Source: Micromonospora coxensis (GTDB taxonomy: Bacteria; Actinomycetota; Actinomycetes; Mycobacteriales; Micromonosporaceae). Taken from it: a DNA stretch of 64,000 nucleotides. The stretch is taken from assembly GCF_900090295.1 (NCBI RefSeq), contig NZ_LT607753.1, forward strand, positions 682,001-746,000. Reading direction: 5' to 3'. Of the stretch, positions 45,566-54,590 are shown piece by piece (position 1 is the first letter of the stretch; the number at the start of each line of letters is the position of its first letter). The notes beneath the pieces were generated by a model. That model was given only the letters and a program-made list of their open reading frames with translations, searched no databases and was not told the origin of the DNA. The position numbers and the translations under genes are program-made.

Positions 45566-46534
45566 ATGACTCCGCCACCGATCGACCGTACCGTGGACGC
45601 CGAGGTCACGGCGGTGAGCCGGATCGGTGACACCGCCCCGCACAGCGCCTTCACCGACCTGGTCCGCCATGACGGGGCCTGGTTCTGCGCCTTCCGCGAG
45701 GGCGCCTCGCACGTTGCCGGCGACGGCGTGATCCGGGTGCTGGCCTCGCCGGACGGGCGCTCCTGGGCCTCGGCAGCGGTGCTGCGCCGCGACGGCAGCG
45801 ACCTGCGGGACCCCCGTTTCGTCCCCCGGCCCGACGGCCGGCTGCACCTGTACGCCGCCGCGGTGACCGGCGAGGCCACCCGATCCGTCCGTACCATGGC
45901 GTGGCTCTCTCCGGACGGGCACCGCTGGGGCGACCCGACGCCGGTCGGCGAGCCGGACGTCTGGCTGTGGCGGGCGGCATGGCACGCCGGCGCGATGTAC
46001 GGCGTCGGCTACGCCACCCGCGAGCCCCGCTTCGTCCGGCTGTACCGCAGCGGCGACGGGTGGGACCTGCAACCGGTGGTGCCGACCCTGTTCGCCGACG
46101 GCTACCCGAACGAATCGGGCCTGGTGTTCGACCCGGACGACACGGCCATCTGCCTGCTGCGCCGGGACCGGGACGCCGCCACCGCCCAGCTCGGCCGGGC
46201 CCGCCCGCCCTACCGGGACTGGCACTGGACGGACCTGGGAGTACAGGTGGGCGGGCCGAGCCTGCTCCGGCTGCCGGACGGCCGGCTGGTCGCCGGCGTG
46301 CGCCTCCTCGACGGCCGCCCGCGCACCGCGATCTGCGCCGTCGACGCCGCGCGCGGCGAGCTGACCGAGATGGTCACCCTCCCCTCCGGCGGTGACACCA
46401 GCTATCCCGGCATGGTCTGGCACGACGACCTGCTACGGGTCAGCTACTACTCCTCGCACGAGGGGCGCACCTGCATCTACCTCGCGGAGGTGGCAATCGG
46501 CCCTGCCCGCCTCCACGGTGGTCACACCAGGTGA
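45566..46534 (+). CDS. Sialidase/BNR-fold beta-propeller protein
   Basis: 322 residues, no signal peptide. Propeller-type repeats with short Asp-box-like motifs LASPDGRSW and LSPDGHRW, plus DLRDPRFVPRPDGRLHLYAA, VGGPSLLRLPDGRLVAGVR and TSYPGMVWHDDLLRVSYYSSHEG. The exo-alpha-sialidase superfamily also contains many non-sialidase glycosidases and lyases. The arginine triad of true sialidases cannot be confirmed by eye. The gene stands alone, divergent from the kinase gene; about 12 kb away is the NanE operon, which may or may not be related. ATG 45566 follows AGGAG. Confidence 0.72.
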   Translation: MTPPPIDRTVDAEVTAVSRIGDTAPHSAFTDLVRHDGAWFCAFREGASHVAGDGVIRVLASPDGRSWASAAVLRRDGSDLRDPRFVPRPDGRLHLYAAAVTGEATRSVRTMAWLSPDGHRWGDPTPVGEPDVWLWRAAWHAGAMYGVGYATREPRFVRLYRSGDGWDLQPVVPTLFADGYPNESGLVFDPDDTAICLLRRDRDAATAQLGRARPPYRDWHWTDLGVQVGGPSLLRLPDGRLVAGVRLLDGRPRTAICAVDAARGELTEMVTLPSGGDTSYPGMVWHDDLLRVSYYSSHEGRTCIYLAEVAIGPARLHGGHTR

Positions 46535-46678
46535 TCCCGCCCGAGTGGAGCCGGCCCGGCTCGGGACCCCGCAGCCCGCGGATGAAGTCGCGGTGCCCAG
46601 TTCGGAGGGTCGCGGCGGTGGAGTTACGGCCGGGCCTCAGCTACGAGCACTCCACGCGCACCTGACCGTACTCATGGA

Positions 46679-47197
46679 TCATGCCGTGACCGGGCGGCCG
46701 TCCCGGCGGATGACGTGTCGGAGCACCGGGTGCAGGTCCGCCGCGACCATGTCGAGCAGCTCGGCGCCGAAGACGCACAGCGAGGACTCCCACGGATGGC
46801 CGAAGCAGCCGAAGCGGAGATCCTCGGCCAGGTAGATGTGATAGTCCCCGTCGGGATACGGCGACAACGGCCATCCCGGCCGCCCTGGTGGATCGAGGTT
46901 CTCGGGCCCGACGAGGCTCGGCCACACCCGGTAGCACGGATGCTGCCAGTCCAGACACAGCAGCGACCCCTCCCCCACCAACGACGCGAAGCCGTCCCGC
47001 ACGACCTGGGTCAGACGGTCCAGTCCCGCCTCGGTGGGATCGTCGTCGAGGTGGGTGAGGCTCCAGGTGACCGACGGCGTCGGCTCGACGATGGCGGGGA
47101 AACGATGCATGCTCGGCCGGAAGTCGAACATCGCGTAGAAGGCGTCCCACACGCGCGTCGCCTCACCACGGAGTTCCTGGTACGCCCTCGTCGCCAC
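46679..47197 (-). CDS. DUF2716 protein
   Basis: 172 residues matching the DUF2716 family pattern: AYQELRGEATRVWDAFYAMFDFRPS, DWQHPCYRVW, PYPDGDYHIYLAEDLRFGCFGHPWE and SLCVFGAELLDMVAADLHPVL (longer matches abbreviated). Function unknown; these small proteins are common next to immunity-like or DUF genes in actinobacteria. ATG 47197. The terminator of the upstream lipoprotein gene lies just before it. Confidence 0.8.
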   Translation of the reverse strand: MATRAYQELRGEATRVWDAFYAMFDFRPSMHRFPAIVEPTPSVTWSLTHLDDDPTEAGLDRLTQVVRDGFASLVGEGSLLCLDWQHPCYRVWPSLVGPENLDPPGRPGWPLSPYPDGDYHIYLAEDLRFGCFGHPWESSLCVFGAELLDMVAADLHPVLRHVIRRDGRPVTA

Positions 47198-47217
47198 CGC
47201 CGCACCCTACGTGAAGC

Positions 47218-47256
47218 GCCACTGCCCGCCCGGCGAGAGGCCGGGCGGGCAGTGGC
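47218..47256 (-). terminator. Very stable terminator of the lipoprotein gene
   Basis: Perfect 17-bp stem GCCACTGCCCGCCCGGC / GCCGGGCGGGCAGTGGC with a GAGAG loop, 9 bases after the lipoprotein stop. Confidence 0.85.
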
Positions 47257-47265
47257 GGGCTCCGG

Positions 47266-48099
47266 TCAGTTGCCGGTGGAGAGGTCCGTCAGGCCCTTCA
47301 TCATCTCGGCGAAGTCGGCGGTCTCGGCCGGCGGCGGCGTCGCGATGTTCACCGGCTTGCCGTAGTCGGTGTAGTCGATCGTGATGTCGCCCATCTTGCC
47401 CATGAGCATGCCCACCCGGCGCGGCCGGTACTGCTCGTCGACCCAGAGGTCGATCTTGATCTCCTTGACGCCCTGCTTGGCGAACTGCTGCTCGACACCC
47501 GAGCGCAGCTTGGCGTCCAGGTGCTTGAGGTGGGCCGCCACCGGAGCCGCGACGGTGTAGTGGACGGTGCGCGCCCCGTTCACCGTCTCCTCGCCGACGA
47601 CGGTGACGCCCTCGGTGGCGAGGAGCGTCTTGACCTGCTTGGTCGGGTCGACGTCCTCGAACTGCCTGGTGACGTTCATCCCCGCCTGCTCGCCGGCCTT
47701 GGTCAGGTCCAGCTTCATCCAGCGCTTCCCGCCCATTCCCGCACGGTCCTCGGCCGGAATCTCGACGAAGAACACAGAACCGATCATCCGAACGGTGCCC
47801 TGGGTGCCGTCCGGGAGAGCGGTGGTCATCTCCACCTTGACCGGGTCACCCAGATCGATGACGCCACGCGCCGAGATCTTCTCGGTGTCCGCCGTGCCCT
47901 GCATCGTCAGCGTCACCGAGTCGCTCTTCTCGGTGGCGTCGATCGTCTTCTGCAACGAGCCCTTGAGATCGGTGGCGAGCAGCTCCAGCACGCTGGGCTG
48001 CTTGCCCGCGTCGGAGCCCGGCACCGAGCCGCAGGCAGCCACCGCGAATGCCGTGACGGCGGAGACCACCGCCACAGTGGTCCTCTTCCAAAGTGACAC
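47266..48099 (-). CDS. LppX/LprG-like lipoprotein
   Basis: 277 residues, GTG start at 48099. Lipobox FAVAACGS with Cys23, so anchored on the outer face of the membrane. The mature domain has the features of the LppX/LprAFG fold: a helix with SLQKTIDATEKSDSVTL, then half-barrel strands (GVIDLGDPVKVEMTTALPD, KRWMKLDLTKA, VTVVGEETVNGARTVHYTV) and the end DITIDYTDYGKPVNI. Mycobacterial relatives carry lipids or glycolipids across the envelope. Single gene with its own terminator; about 230 bases upstream (48100-48329) hold no gene. Confidence 0.82.
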   Translation of the reverse strand: MSLWKRTTVAVVSAVTAFAVAACGSVPGSDAGKQPSVLELLATDLKGSLQKTIDATEKSDSVTLTMQGTADTEKISARGVIDLGDPVKVEMTTALPDGTQGTVRMIGSVFFVEIPAEDRAGMGGKRWMKLDLTKAGEQAGMNVTRQFEDVDPTKQVKTLLATEGVTVVGEETVNGARTVHYTVAAPVAAHLKHLDAKLRSGVEQQFAKQGVKEIKIDLWVDEQYRPRRVGMLMGKMGDITIDYTDYGKPVNIATPPPAETADFAEMMKGLTDLSTGN

Positions 48100-48329
48100 G
48101 AAAGCTTCTTTCCCCCGCAGGATTCTGGGCTCGCCCCAGATCGACCGACGACACGCTATCCCACGCGGTCAACCTCTCATCGACTCCCCACAGGCGACCG
48201 ACCGGACGCATCCGGCACGAGCTGCCGGCTCGTCGAGCGCCTCCGGCACGGACCGGCCGCCGCGGCGGACGCGAGGAGGCGGGCCGGCGTGCACCACGAT
48301 CGGGCGACGGCTCCGGCGGGGGTGGCGTG

Positions 48330-51300
48330 TCACTTCCGCCAGGCCGGAGCCATCCGCTCGGACATCTCCTGCCAGAACGTACGCAGGTCGTGCCGGTCGA
48401 CCGCCTGCCAGTCCGCCCGCCCGGGCGACCACCACCAGCGTCCGACGAGGTCGACCTGGTGGGCGCAGAATGCCTCGTCCATCTGGTACGGCAACTCGTC
48501 CCCCTTCGGCGGCAGCGGGCACAGCCGGAACGGGCAGTCGTCGATGCAGGTGGCACCCGGCTGCACGTCGTGCGCCTGCCGCCGGCTGAGGGTCACCCGC
48601 ATCGCGGTGCGGTCGATGGTCAGGCACGGCGGCAGCTCGGCCCGGCTGGCCCGGCTCAGCCGGCGCGCCCGCTGGTCGTTGTCACGTCCCCGGTCGGCCA
48701 GGTTGAGCAGCAGCATCACGTCGGCCAGCAGGCGCTGGGCCCGCGGTTGCAGGACGGCCCAGCCGTGCCAGGGCGGCAGCCAGGAGGCCTGGACCCGACG
48801 GATGCCCGGATGGCCGCTGACCGATCCGATCCGCCCGATGATCTCCCGCTCGTCCAGCCAGCAGTGCCGCTCGGGCCGGCGGTCGATGAGCGTCTCGACG
48901 CACAGGTCCGCCACCGCGAGGACGAGCGGGTGGGCCGTCCCGCCGCCGGGCTGCGGGGCGCGCTGCCCGCCCCCGGCGATGGAGGTCCAGAAACCGACAA
49001 GCCCACGCGGGTCCGAACCGTGACCCCGCTCGCGCAGCGTCTCGCCGGGATCCCGGGGCAGCGCGAGCAGGGTGAGTGCCTGGATGAGCACCAGGTGGGA
49101 GTACCAGAACCGGGAGTGCCGCAGCGCCTTCTCGGCCTCCTCGATCAGCACGCTGCGGTGCGCCGGGTACGTCCGGCAGTTGGCGGCCATCCGGAACCCC
49201 TGCGCCAGCGTGATCTCGTAGACCCGGGCACCCTGGCGGAAGTCGGAGGCGAGGCGGTCCACCCAGCGCCGCAGGGTCTCGCGGGCCATGCCCTGCCAGT
49301 CCGGTTCGTCCGGGGCGTGCGCGGCGTCGGTGAAGAGGAACAGCGACGGCGCGAGCCAGGTCCGCAGCTCCTCCAGGCGCTCGCGCCCCTGGGTGTCGGC
49401 GGCCTGTGGCGGCTCGTCGAGCAGGTCGTGCAGTGCGCGTACGGCGGCGTTGCCGCCGCTGGCGAGCTGGCGGGCCGCGGTCAGCCGGGGCAGGTACGAC
49501 GACTCGTACGCCATCATCTGGAACAGCTGCCGGTACTGCGGGGTGGGCTGGTGCCGCCGGAGTCCGGTGGACGCGGGCGGCTGGTCGCGCAGCTGGCGGG
49601 CGGCCCCGCCGTACCGGTGCACCAGGGCGATCTTGGCGTCCTCGAGGGGCCGGTCGGTGACCGACCCGTCCCCCTGGTAGCTGGGCCAGGCCGCAAGGAT
49701 CGCGTCGGCCAGCTTCTGGTGCGCCGGGTGACCGACGGCGGCGTCCATCTCGAGTGCGGCCGCGAACATCTCGAGGGCTCGGGTGCGGTTGTGGGTCCCG
49801 GCCGCCGCGTCACAGAGTCGTCGCACGAGAGCGGCCGACCGGTCCCGGGTGGCTCTGGCGTCGCGTTCGGCCGGCGACGGTCCCACCGTCTGCCGGACGG
49901 CGTCTCGGATCCGGACGGTCACCGGCGGCACCGGCGGTGGCCGTCGCCCGTCGAGCCGTTCGAACGCTCCCGCGCTGCGGGTGTAGAGGGTGAGGGCGGC
50001 GAGCAGTTCCCGTCCGGGACCGTGGTTGTCGGTGAAGGCCTGGGTGAGGAAGTTGTCGTCGCGCAGGGCGGCGGTCAGGTAGCGGGACCCCAGGAACGCC
50101 TGCACCACCCCGTTCTGGAAACGCACCCCGTCCTGCCGTTTCACCACGATGTGCAGGGCGTCCCCGGTGGTCTCGGCGAGCCCGAGGTCCTGCGGGTTGT
50201 CGGCGTTGAGCTTGTGCAGCCGGGCCCGGAGTTCGGCGAGGATCCACCGGCGGCCGGCGTCCTTCGCGCCGTCGCCGTCGGCGAGCTGGGCGGTACGCAC
50301 CGCCAGCCGGTTGTCCCGCAGCCCGATGCAGGCGAGCGCGGAGAGCACCTCGATCGCGTCGGCCCGTTCGGTCTGCGGCATGCCGTAGTCCTCGTAGAGG
50401 TCCCCGGCGACGATGGCGTGCCACCACTCCTGCAGCAGACACCAGCGCAGCGCGGACCTGCTCCGGTCCGTCGGCCCGACCCGGTCCAGGCGGTCGACCT
50501 CGTGCAGCTGGCTGATGACCCGCAGGTAGAACGGGGAGTCGGGGACGTCGGCGGCCCGCACCAGCTCGGTGATCCGGTCCATCTGGTGGTGGGCGTCCGC
50601 GTGGCGGCTGCGGGCCTGCACGTACTCCAACGCGGCGCCGATGGACAGCGGCTCCAGTTGCAGCATCAGCGCGTCCAGACCGCGCAGCGGGTCGTCGGGG
50701 CGGGAGGCGACCACCAGGGGCAGCCGCTCGCGGACCGCACCCCGGATCGCCTCCCGCAGCACGCTGTCCCGGTCGACGGGCTGGGCGGAGTCGGCCAGGA
50801 CCTCCTCCAGACCGTCGGCCAGCACCACGATCCGGTTCTCCAGCCAGAGCCGCCGCCACACCTTGTCGGCCTCACCGGCGGAGTGCAGTTGGCTGTCGAT
50901 GGTCTTCTGGAACTGTTCCAGGGCGAGCTGATGGAAGTTCAGCTTCGCCGGGTCGGTGACGGTGCGCAGGTCGATCCCGACCGGTACGACGTCGGCGGCC
51001 ATCAGCATCTCCGCGAGGCGGACCAGGGTCGCGGTCTTGCCGGTGCCGATGCCACCGACCAGCAGCAGCGGTCGCCGGGTGGGCTCGCTGCGCAGGCGCT
51101 GGATCATCAGTTCGCACAGTTCGTTGCGGCCGACGACGGAGCTGGCGCCGGCGTCACGTTCGGCGGTGGGCAGCACCATCCGCAGATTGCGTACGGCGTT
51201 GCGGTCGTACCAGCGGCGAACGGGGACGTACCGCCAGAACAGGAAGACCGCCAGACCCAGCGCCACGATGAGCGGGCCCTTGACGAAGCCCTCCACCTGC

Positions 51301-51608
51301 CCGCAGTAGTACGACCTCGGCTGGTCCGCCGCGCACCACGTCGACATCGGGAGGAACCCGGGCTCGGTGTCGAGGACCATCAGGACCACGGAGAAGACGG
51401 TCCACGCCACGAGCACCCCGGCGGTGGCGACGATGCCCCACCGCAGTCCGCGGTGATGCCGCCAGCTCATCCGGCGCTCGGACTGCGCGTCCACCCGGCG
51501 GCGGCGGTTGCGCTCGGCCCGGCGCTCCCGTCGGGTACGCCACCGACGCCGGCGCTGCCGTAACCACAGTTGGGCGGCCCAGACCGGACCACGTCTCGGC
51601 CCGCGCAT
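48330..51608 (-). CDS. Membrane-anchored STAND/NACHT-like NTPase with C-terminal Cys cluster
   Basis: 1092 residues. A very basic N-terminal tail (16-46, Arg-rich) and two membrane helices (about 57-80 and 109-127) are followed by a cytoplasmic ATPase: Walker A GGIGTGKT (185-192) and Walker B IVVLADGLEEVL (260-271). The remaining 800 residues are helical with no recognisable repeat family. Near the C-terminus a Cys cluster, CIDDCPFRLC (1021-1030) with Cys1048 and His1050, could bind a metal or an Fe-S cluster. The layout resembles NACHT/STAND surveillance or regulatory ATPases. ATG 51608 follows GGGGGTGG. No partner gene overlaps it. Confidence 0.8.
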   Translation of the reverse strand: MRGPRRGPVWAAQLWLRQRRRRWRTRRERRAERNRRRRVDAQSERRMSWRHHRGLRWGIVATAGVLVAWTVFSVVLMVLDTEPGFLPMSTWCAADQPRSYYCGQVEGFVKGPLIVALGLAVFLFWRYVPVRRWYDRNAVRNLRMVLPTAERDAGASSVVGRNELCELMIQRLRSEPTRRPLLLVGGIGTGKTATLVRLAEMLMAADVVPVGIDLRTVTDPAKLNFHQLALEQFQKTIDSQLHSAGEADKVWRRLWLENRIVVLADGLEEVLADSAQPVDRDSVLREAIRGAVRERLPLVVASRPDDPLRGLDALMLQLEPLSIGAALEYVQARSRHADAHHQMDRITELVRAADVPDSPFYLRVISQLHEVDRLDRVGPTDRSRSALRWCLLQEWWHAIVAGDLYEDYGMPQTERADAIEVLSALACIGLRDNRLAVRTAQLADGDGAKDAGRRWILAELRARLHKLNADNPQDLGLAETTGDALHIVVKRQDGVRFQNGVVQAFLGSRYLTAALRDDNFLTQAFTDNHGPGRELLAALTLYTRSAGAFERLDGRRPPPVPPVTVRIRDAVRQTVGPSPAERDARATRDRSAALVRRLCDAAAGTHNRTRALEMFAAALEMDAAVGHPAHQKLADAILAAWPSYQGDGSVTDRPLEDAKIALVHRYGGAARQLRDQPPASTGLRRHQPTPQYRQLFQMMAYESSYLPRLTAARQLASGGNAAVRALHDLLDEPPQAADTQGRERLEELRTWLAPSLFLFTDAAHAPDEPDWQGMARETLRRWVDRLASDFRQGARVYEITLAQGFRMAANCRTYPAHRSVLIEEAEKALRHSRFWYSHLVLIQALTLLALPRDPGETLRERGHGSDPRGLVGFWTSIAGGGQRAPQPGGGTAHPLVLAVADLCVETLIDRRPERHCWLDEREIIGRIGSVSGHPGIRRVQASWLPPWHGWAVLQPRAQRLLADVMLLLNLADRGRDNDQRARRLSRASRAELPPCLTIDRTAMRVTLSRRQAHDVQPGATCIDDCPFRLCPLPPKGDELPYQMDEAFCAHQVDLVGRWWWSPGRADWQAVDRHDLRTFWQEMSERMAPAWRK

Positions 51609-51752
51609 GACCACCCCCGTGACCCACACGATCGGCTACCGGCGGCACTGCCCGTGCCAGGTCCACGCTAGTACCGATTCGCGCAGCCCAGCGCTGGGTT
51701 CCGGCAATCCCGTGGCGGGCCGGCGCACGGGCTCCCGGCACCGGAGGGCAGC

Positions 51753-51788
51753 GCCTGCTGCCGGCAGGCCGGTCCGGGCGTGGCCCGG
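51753..51788 (-). terminator. Two small hairpins after the ECF42 gene
   Basis: GCCTGC/GCAGGC (51753-51769) and CCGGGC/GCCCGG (51774-51788), next to the minus-strand stop at 51789. Probable terminator between the sigma factor and the NTPase gene. Confidence 0.4.
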
Positions 51789-52931
51789 TCAGCGACGCCG
51801 GGCGTTGAGCCGGGCGGCCTGGCGCGTCAGGTGGTCACGCTCGGCGAGGTTGGGGGCCTTCCGGGCCGCCTCGGCGTACAACCGGGCCGCCGTGTCCAGG
51901 TCGCCGTCGCGTTCGTGCAGGTGGGCCGCCACCGCCGCGTGGCGGGGCAGCGAGTCGTCGAGCGCCGCGAGCGCCGCCAGCCCGGCGCGCGGCCCGTCCG
52001 CCTCGCCGACGGCCACCGCGCGGTTGAGCCGGACGACCGGGCTGTCGGTCAGGCGCGCCAGTTCGTCGTACCACTCGACGATCTGCACCCAGTCGGTCTC
52101 CTCGGCGGTGAGCGCGTCGGCGTGCAGTGCCGCGATCGCGGCCTGCGCCTGGAACTCGCCCAGCCGGTCACGGGCGAGGGCAGCCTGCAGGATCCCGATG
52201 CCCTCGGCGATCGACGTGGTGTCCCATCGGCTGCGGTCCTGCGCGGCCAGCGGCACCAGGCTGCCGTCGGGCGCGGTCCGGCTGGCGCGCCGGGCGTGGT
52301 GCAGCAGCATCAGGGCGAGCAGCCCGGCCACCTCGGGGTGGTCGATGGCGGCCGCCAGCTGCCGGGTGAGTCGGATGGCCTCGGCGGCGAGGTCGACGTC
52401 GCCGGAGTAGCCCTCGTTGAAGACCAGGTAGAGCACGCGCAGCACGGTGGCGACGTCGCCGGGCTGGTCGAAGCGCACGGTGGAGACGATGCGCTTGGCC
52501 CGGCTGATGCGCTGCGCCATGGTCGCCTCGGGCACCAGGTAGGCGTGGGCGATCTGGCGGGTGGTCAGCCCGCCGACGGCGCGCAGCGTGAGCGCGACCG
52601 CCGACGACGGCGTCAGCGACGGGTGGGCGCACAGGAAGTAGAGCTGGAGCGTGTCGTCGACGGCGGGGGTGGGGCCGGGCTCCGGCTCCTCGTCGACGCG
52701 CGCTTCCCGGCGGCGGCGGGCGGCGTCCGCCCGGGTGGCGTCCAGGAACTTGCGCCAGGCCGCGGTGACCAGCCACCCCTTCGCGTCCCGGGGCGGGTCG
52801 GCGGGCCAGACGCGCAGCGCCTCGACCAGCGCGTCCTGCACGGCGTCCTCGGCCGCCGCGAAGTCGGCTCCGCGGCGGACGAGGACGGCGAGCACGGTCG
52901 GCGTGAGGCTCCGGAGCAGGGCCTCGTCCAT
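51789..52931 (-). CDS. ECF42-type RNA polymerase sigma factor
   Basis: 380 residues. Region 2 (about 5-70: RRGADFAAAEDAVQDALVEALRVWP, then GWLVTAAWRKFLDATR) and region 4 (about 105-165: ALTLRAVGGLTTRQIAHAYLV, ATMAQRISRAKR) are followed by the long C-terminal extension with TPR-like helices (VLRVLYLVFNEGYS; ARRASRTAPDGSLVPLAAQDRSRWD; ending LARLTDSPVVRLNRAVAVGE and DLDTAARLYAEAARKAPN). This is the ECF42 group, which has no classical anti-sigma factor and is linked to YCII/DGPF proteins, as here: the YCII gene ends 4 bases before the sigma ATG. Confidence 0.92.
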   Translation of the reverse strand: MDEALLRSLTPTVLAVLVRRGADFAAAEDAVQDALVEALRVWPADPPRDAKGWLVTAAWRKFLDATRADAARRRREARVDEEPEPGPTPAVDDTLQLYFLCAHPSLTPSSAVALTLRAVGGLTTRQIAHAYLVPEATMAQRISRAKRIVSTVRFDQPGDVATVLRVLYLVFNEGYSGDVDLAAEAIRLTRQLAAAIDHPEVAGLLALMLLHHARRASRTAPDGSLVPLAAQDRSRWDTTSIAEGIGILQAALARDRLGEFQAQAAIAALHADALTAEETDWVQIVEWYDELARLTDSPVVRLNRAVAVGEADGPRAGLAALAALDDSLPRHAAVAAHLHERDGDLDTAARLYAEAARKAPNLAERDHLTRQAARLNARRR

Positions 52932-52935
52932 CAGG

Positions 52936-53343
52936 TCACTCCGTGATGGTGGGCGGCTCGGTCAGGAAGGGGCGCACCTCGAGCCACTCGTGCAGCGGCT
53001 TCCCGCCCGCGCCCGGGGCTGCCGACAGCTCCCCGGCCAGTTCGAGCGCGCGGTCGTAGCTGTCGACGTCGATCACCATCCAGCCGGCGATGAGGTCCTT
53101 GGTCTCGGCGAACGGGCCGTCGGTGACCGGCGGGCGCCCCTCGCCGTCGTACCGGACGAACGTCCCCTCGGGGGCGAGCGCCTGGCCGTCGACGAACTCG
53201 CCGGTCTTCTCGAGCCGGTCCGCGAAGTCCTGCATGTACTGCAGGTGCGCCGAGATCTCCTCCGGCGTCCACTGGTCCATGGGCACGTCGTGGATCGGAG
53301 TCGGACCGCCGCGGTAGTGCTTGAGCAGTAGGTACTTGGCCAC
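52936..53343 (-). CDS. YCII-related (DGPF-domain) protein, ECF42 partner
   Basis: 135 residues. Starts VAKYLLLKHYRGG at GTG 53343 behind GAGGAGAACCAG. The DGPF signature is intact (PPVTDGPFAETKDLIAGWMVIDVDSYD in part), as is the ferredoxin-like fold ending PLHEWLEVRPF. DGPF proteins accompany ECF42 sigma factors in many actinobacteria and may take part in their control or belong to their regulon. An upstream ATG at 53373 would add ten residues but lacks a better ribosome-binding site. Confidence 0.9.
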   Translation of the reverse strand: MAKYLLLKHYRGGPTPIHDVPMDQWTPEEISAHLQYMQDFADRLEKTGEFVDGQALAPEGTFVRYDGEGRPPVTDGPFAETKDLIAGWMVIDVDSYDRALELAGELSAAPGAGGKPLHEWLEVRPFLTEPPTITE

Positions 53344-53467
53344 CTGGTTCTCCTCGTCGCTGGTGCGACCCATTCTGGTCACGTTCACCCCGGGGACGGA
53401 GCCGCGCACCGCTTCTCGACATCGCCGGGGAACTTTTTCCGACCAGGTTCTGCACGGGTCACGTCGG

Positions 53468-54370
53468 TCACCGATCTCCGGACGCGAGGGTCTGCGCGGC
53501 CTCGGCGAAGGCGCGGACGCGGGCGGTGGCCCCGTCGGCGCGCCAGAGCAGGCCCCACTGCAGGGGTGGCGCGTCGTGAAGACGCACGTACGCGACATCG
53601 GGACGGGCGTAGTAGCGCCGGGCGTTGGCGCCGACGGGGAAGGCGCCGAGTCCGGCGCCGATGAGGGTCAGGATCTCATGGAACGTCGCGGCGGACCGGC
53701 CGGCCGGGATGGGCAACCCGGCCGGGGTGGTGTGCGGGGTCCGGTCGGCGCGCAGGGACTGCGGCAGCGTGTCGGGCAGTTGCAGCATGGTGACCCTGGC
53801 GAGGTCCTCGACCGAGACCGCGCGGCGACGGGCGAACGGGTGCCCGACCGGCACGGCCAGGAACCGGGCCTCGGACACCAGCACCGGGCCGGTCACGATG
53901 CCGGGCTCGTGCACGGGGAAGGTGGCCAGGGCGAGGTCGACGTCGCCACCGCGCAGCCAGGGCATCAGCTCGCCCAGCTGCGCTTCGCGGATGTGCACCT
54001 CGCATTCGGGGTGCCGCCGGCGGAACGCCTCGGTGGCCCGGACCAGCAACTGGCCGCCGGCCGCGCCGGTGAAGCAGACCCGCAGGGTCCCGGTGAATCC
54101 GCGACCGGCGTCGATCGCGCGGTCGACCGCGGCGACGATCCGGTCCCAGGCCGGCCGGAGCTCGTCGTAGAGCGCGCGCCCGGCCGGAGACAGCTCGACC
54201 CGGCGACTGGTGCGGTGGAACAGTGCGACACCGACGCGCCGCTCCAGCTTACGGATCGTCTGGCTGACCCGCGCGGTCGAGACCCGCAGTCGCTCGGCGG
54301 CGTGACCGAAGTGCAGTTCCTCGGCGACGGCGAGAAACGACTCCAGTTCGTGCCGCTCCAGCACGCCCAT
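53468..54370 (-). CDS. LysR-family transcriptional regulator
   Basis: 300 residues. The N-terminal winged helix (1-62) is standard: ELESFLAVAEELHFGHAAER, STARVSQTIRKLERRVGVAL, FHRTSRRVELSPAG. The C-terminal effector domain has a LysR start GFTGTLRVCFTGAAG. Divergent from the FAD-linked oxidoreductase gene at 54591, which is the usual arrangement for a LysR regulator and its target. Candidate operators with nested dyads are at 54379-54411. The effector is unknown. Confidence 0.92.
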   Translation of the reverse strand: MGVLERHELESFLAVAEELHFGHAAERLRVSTARVSQTIRKLERRVGVALFHRTSRRVELSPAGRALYDELRPAWDRIVAAVDRAIDAGRGFTGTLRVCFTGAAGGQLLVRATEAFRRRHPECEVHIREAQLGELMPWLRGGDVDLALATFPVHEPGIVTGPVLVSEARFLAVPVGHPFARRRAVSVEDLARVTMLQLPDTLPQSLRADRTPHTTPAGLPIPAGRSAATFHEILTLIGAGLGAFPVGANARRYYARPDVAYVRLHDAPPLQWGLLWRADGATARVRAFAEAAQTLASGDR

Positions 54371-54378
54371 CCCCCTGC

Positions 54379-54411
54379 ATCGTTAATTGTGGCTTCACGA
54401 TCGTGGCACAA
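54379..54411. promoter_or_regulatory. Nested dyads, candidate LysR binding site
   Basis: ATCGT-N13-ACGAT (54379-54401), the perfect palindrome CACGATCGTG (54396-54405) and TTGTG-N15-CACAA (54387-54411) overlap just upstream of the LysR ATG, in the 220-base divergent gap to the oxidoreductase. Confidence 0.5.
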
Positions 54412-54590
54412 CTCGACATTGTTCACCGTCCGGGCCTGCCGCAGGGTGGAGGCACCGACCATCGACCGGGCAGGAGCAACGGCTACCCGTCACCGGTGAC
54501 CACGCTCCGCGCGGACATCGGCGTCACCGCGCCCGGCCTCACCCACCACGGCGCACGTCGCCACCCGAGCCCTCCGAGACAAGGACGACC

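Noticed and set aside
45566..46534. Linking the BNR-fold protein to the nanE operon as a sialic-acid pathway
   Set aside because: No nanA, no sialate transporter signature, 5 kb of unrelated genes between, and the Arg triad is not verified.
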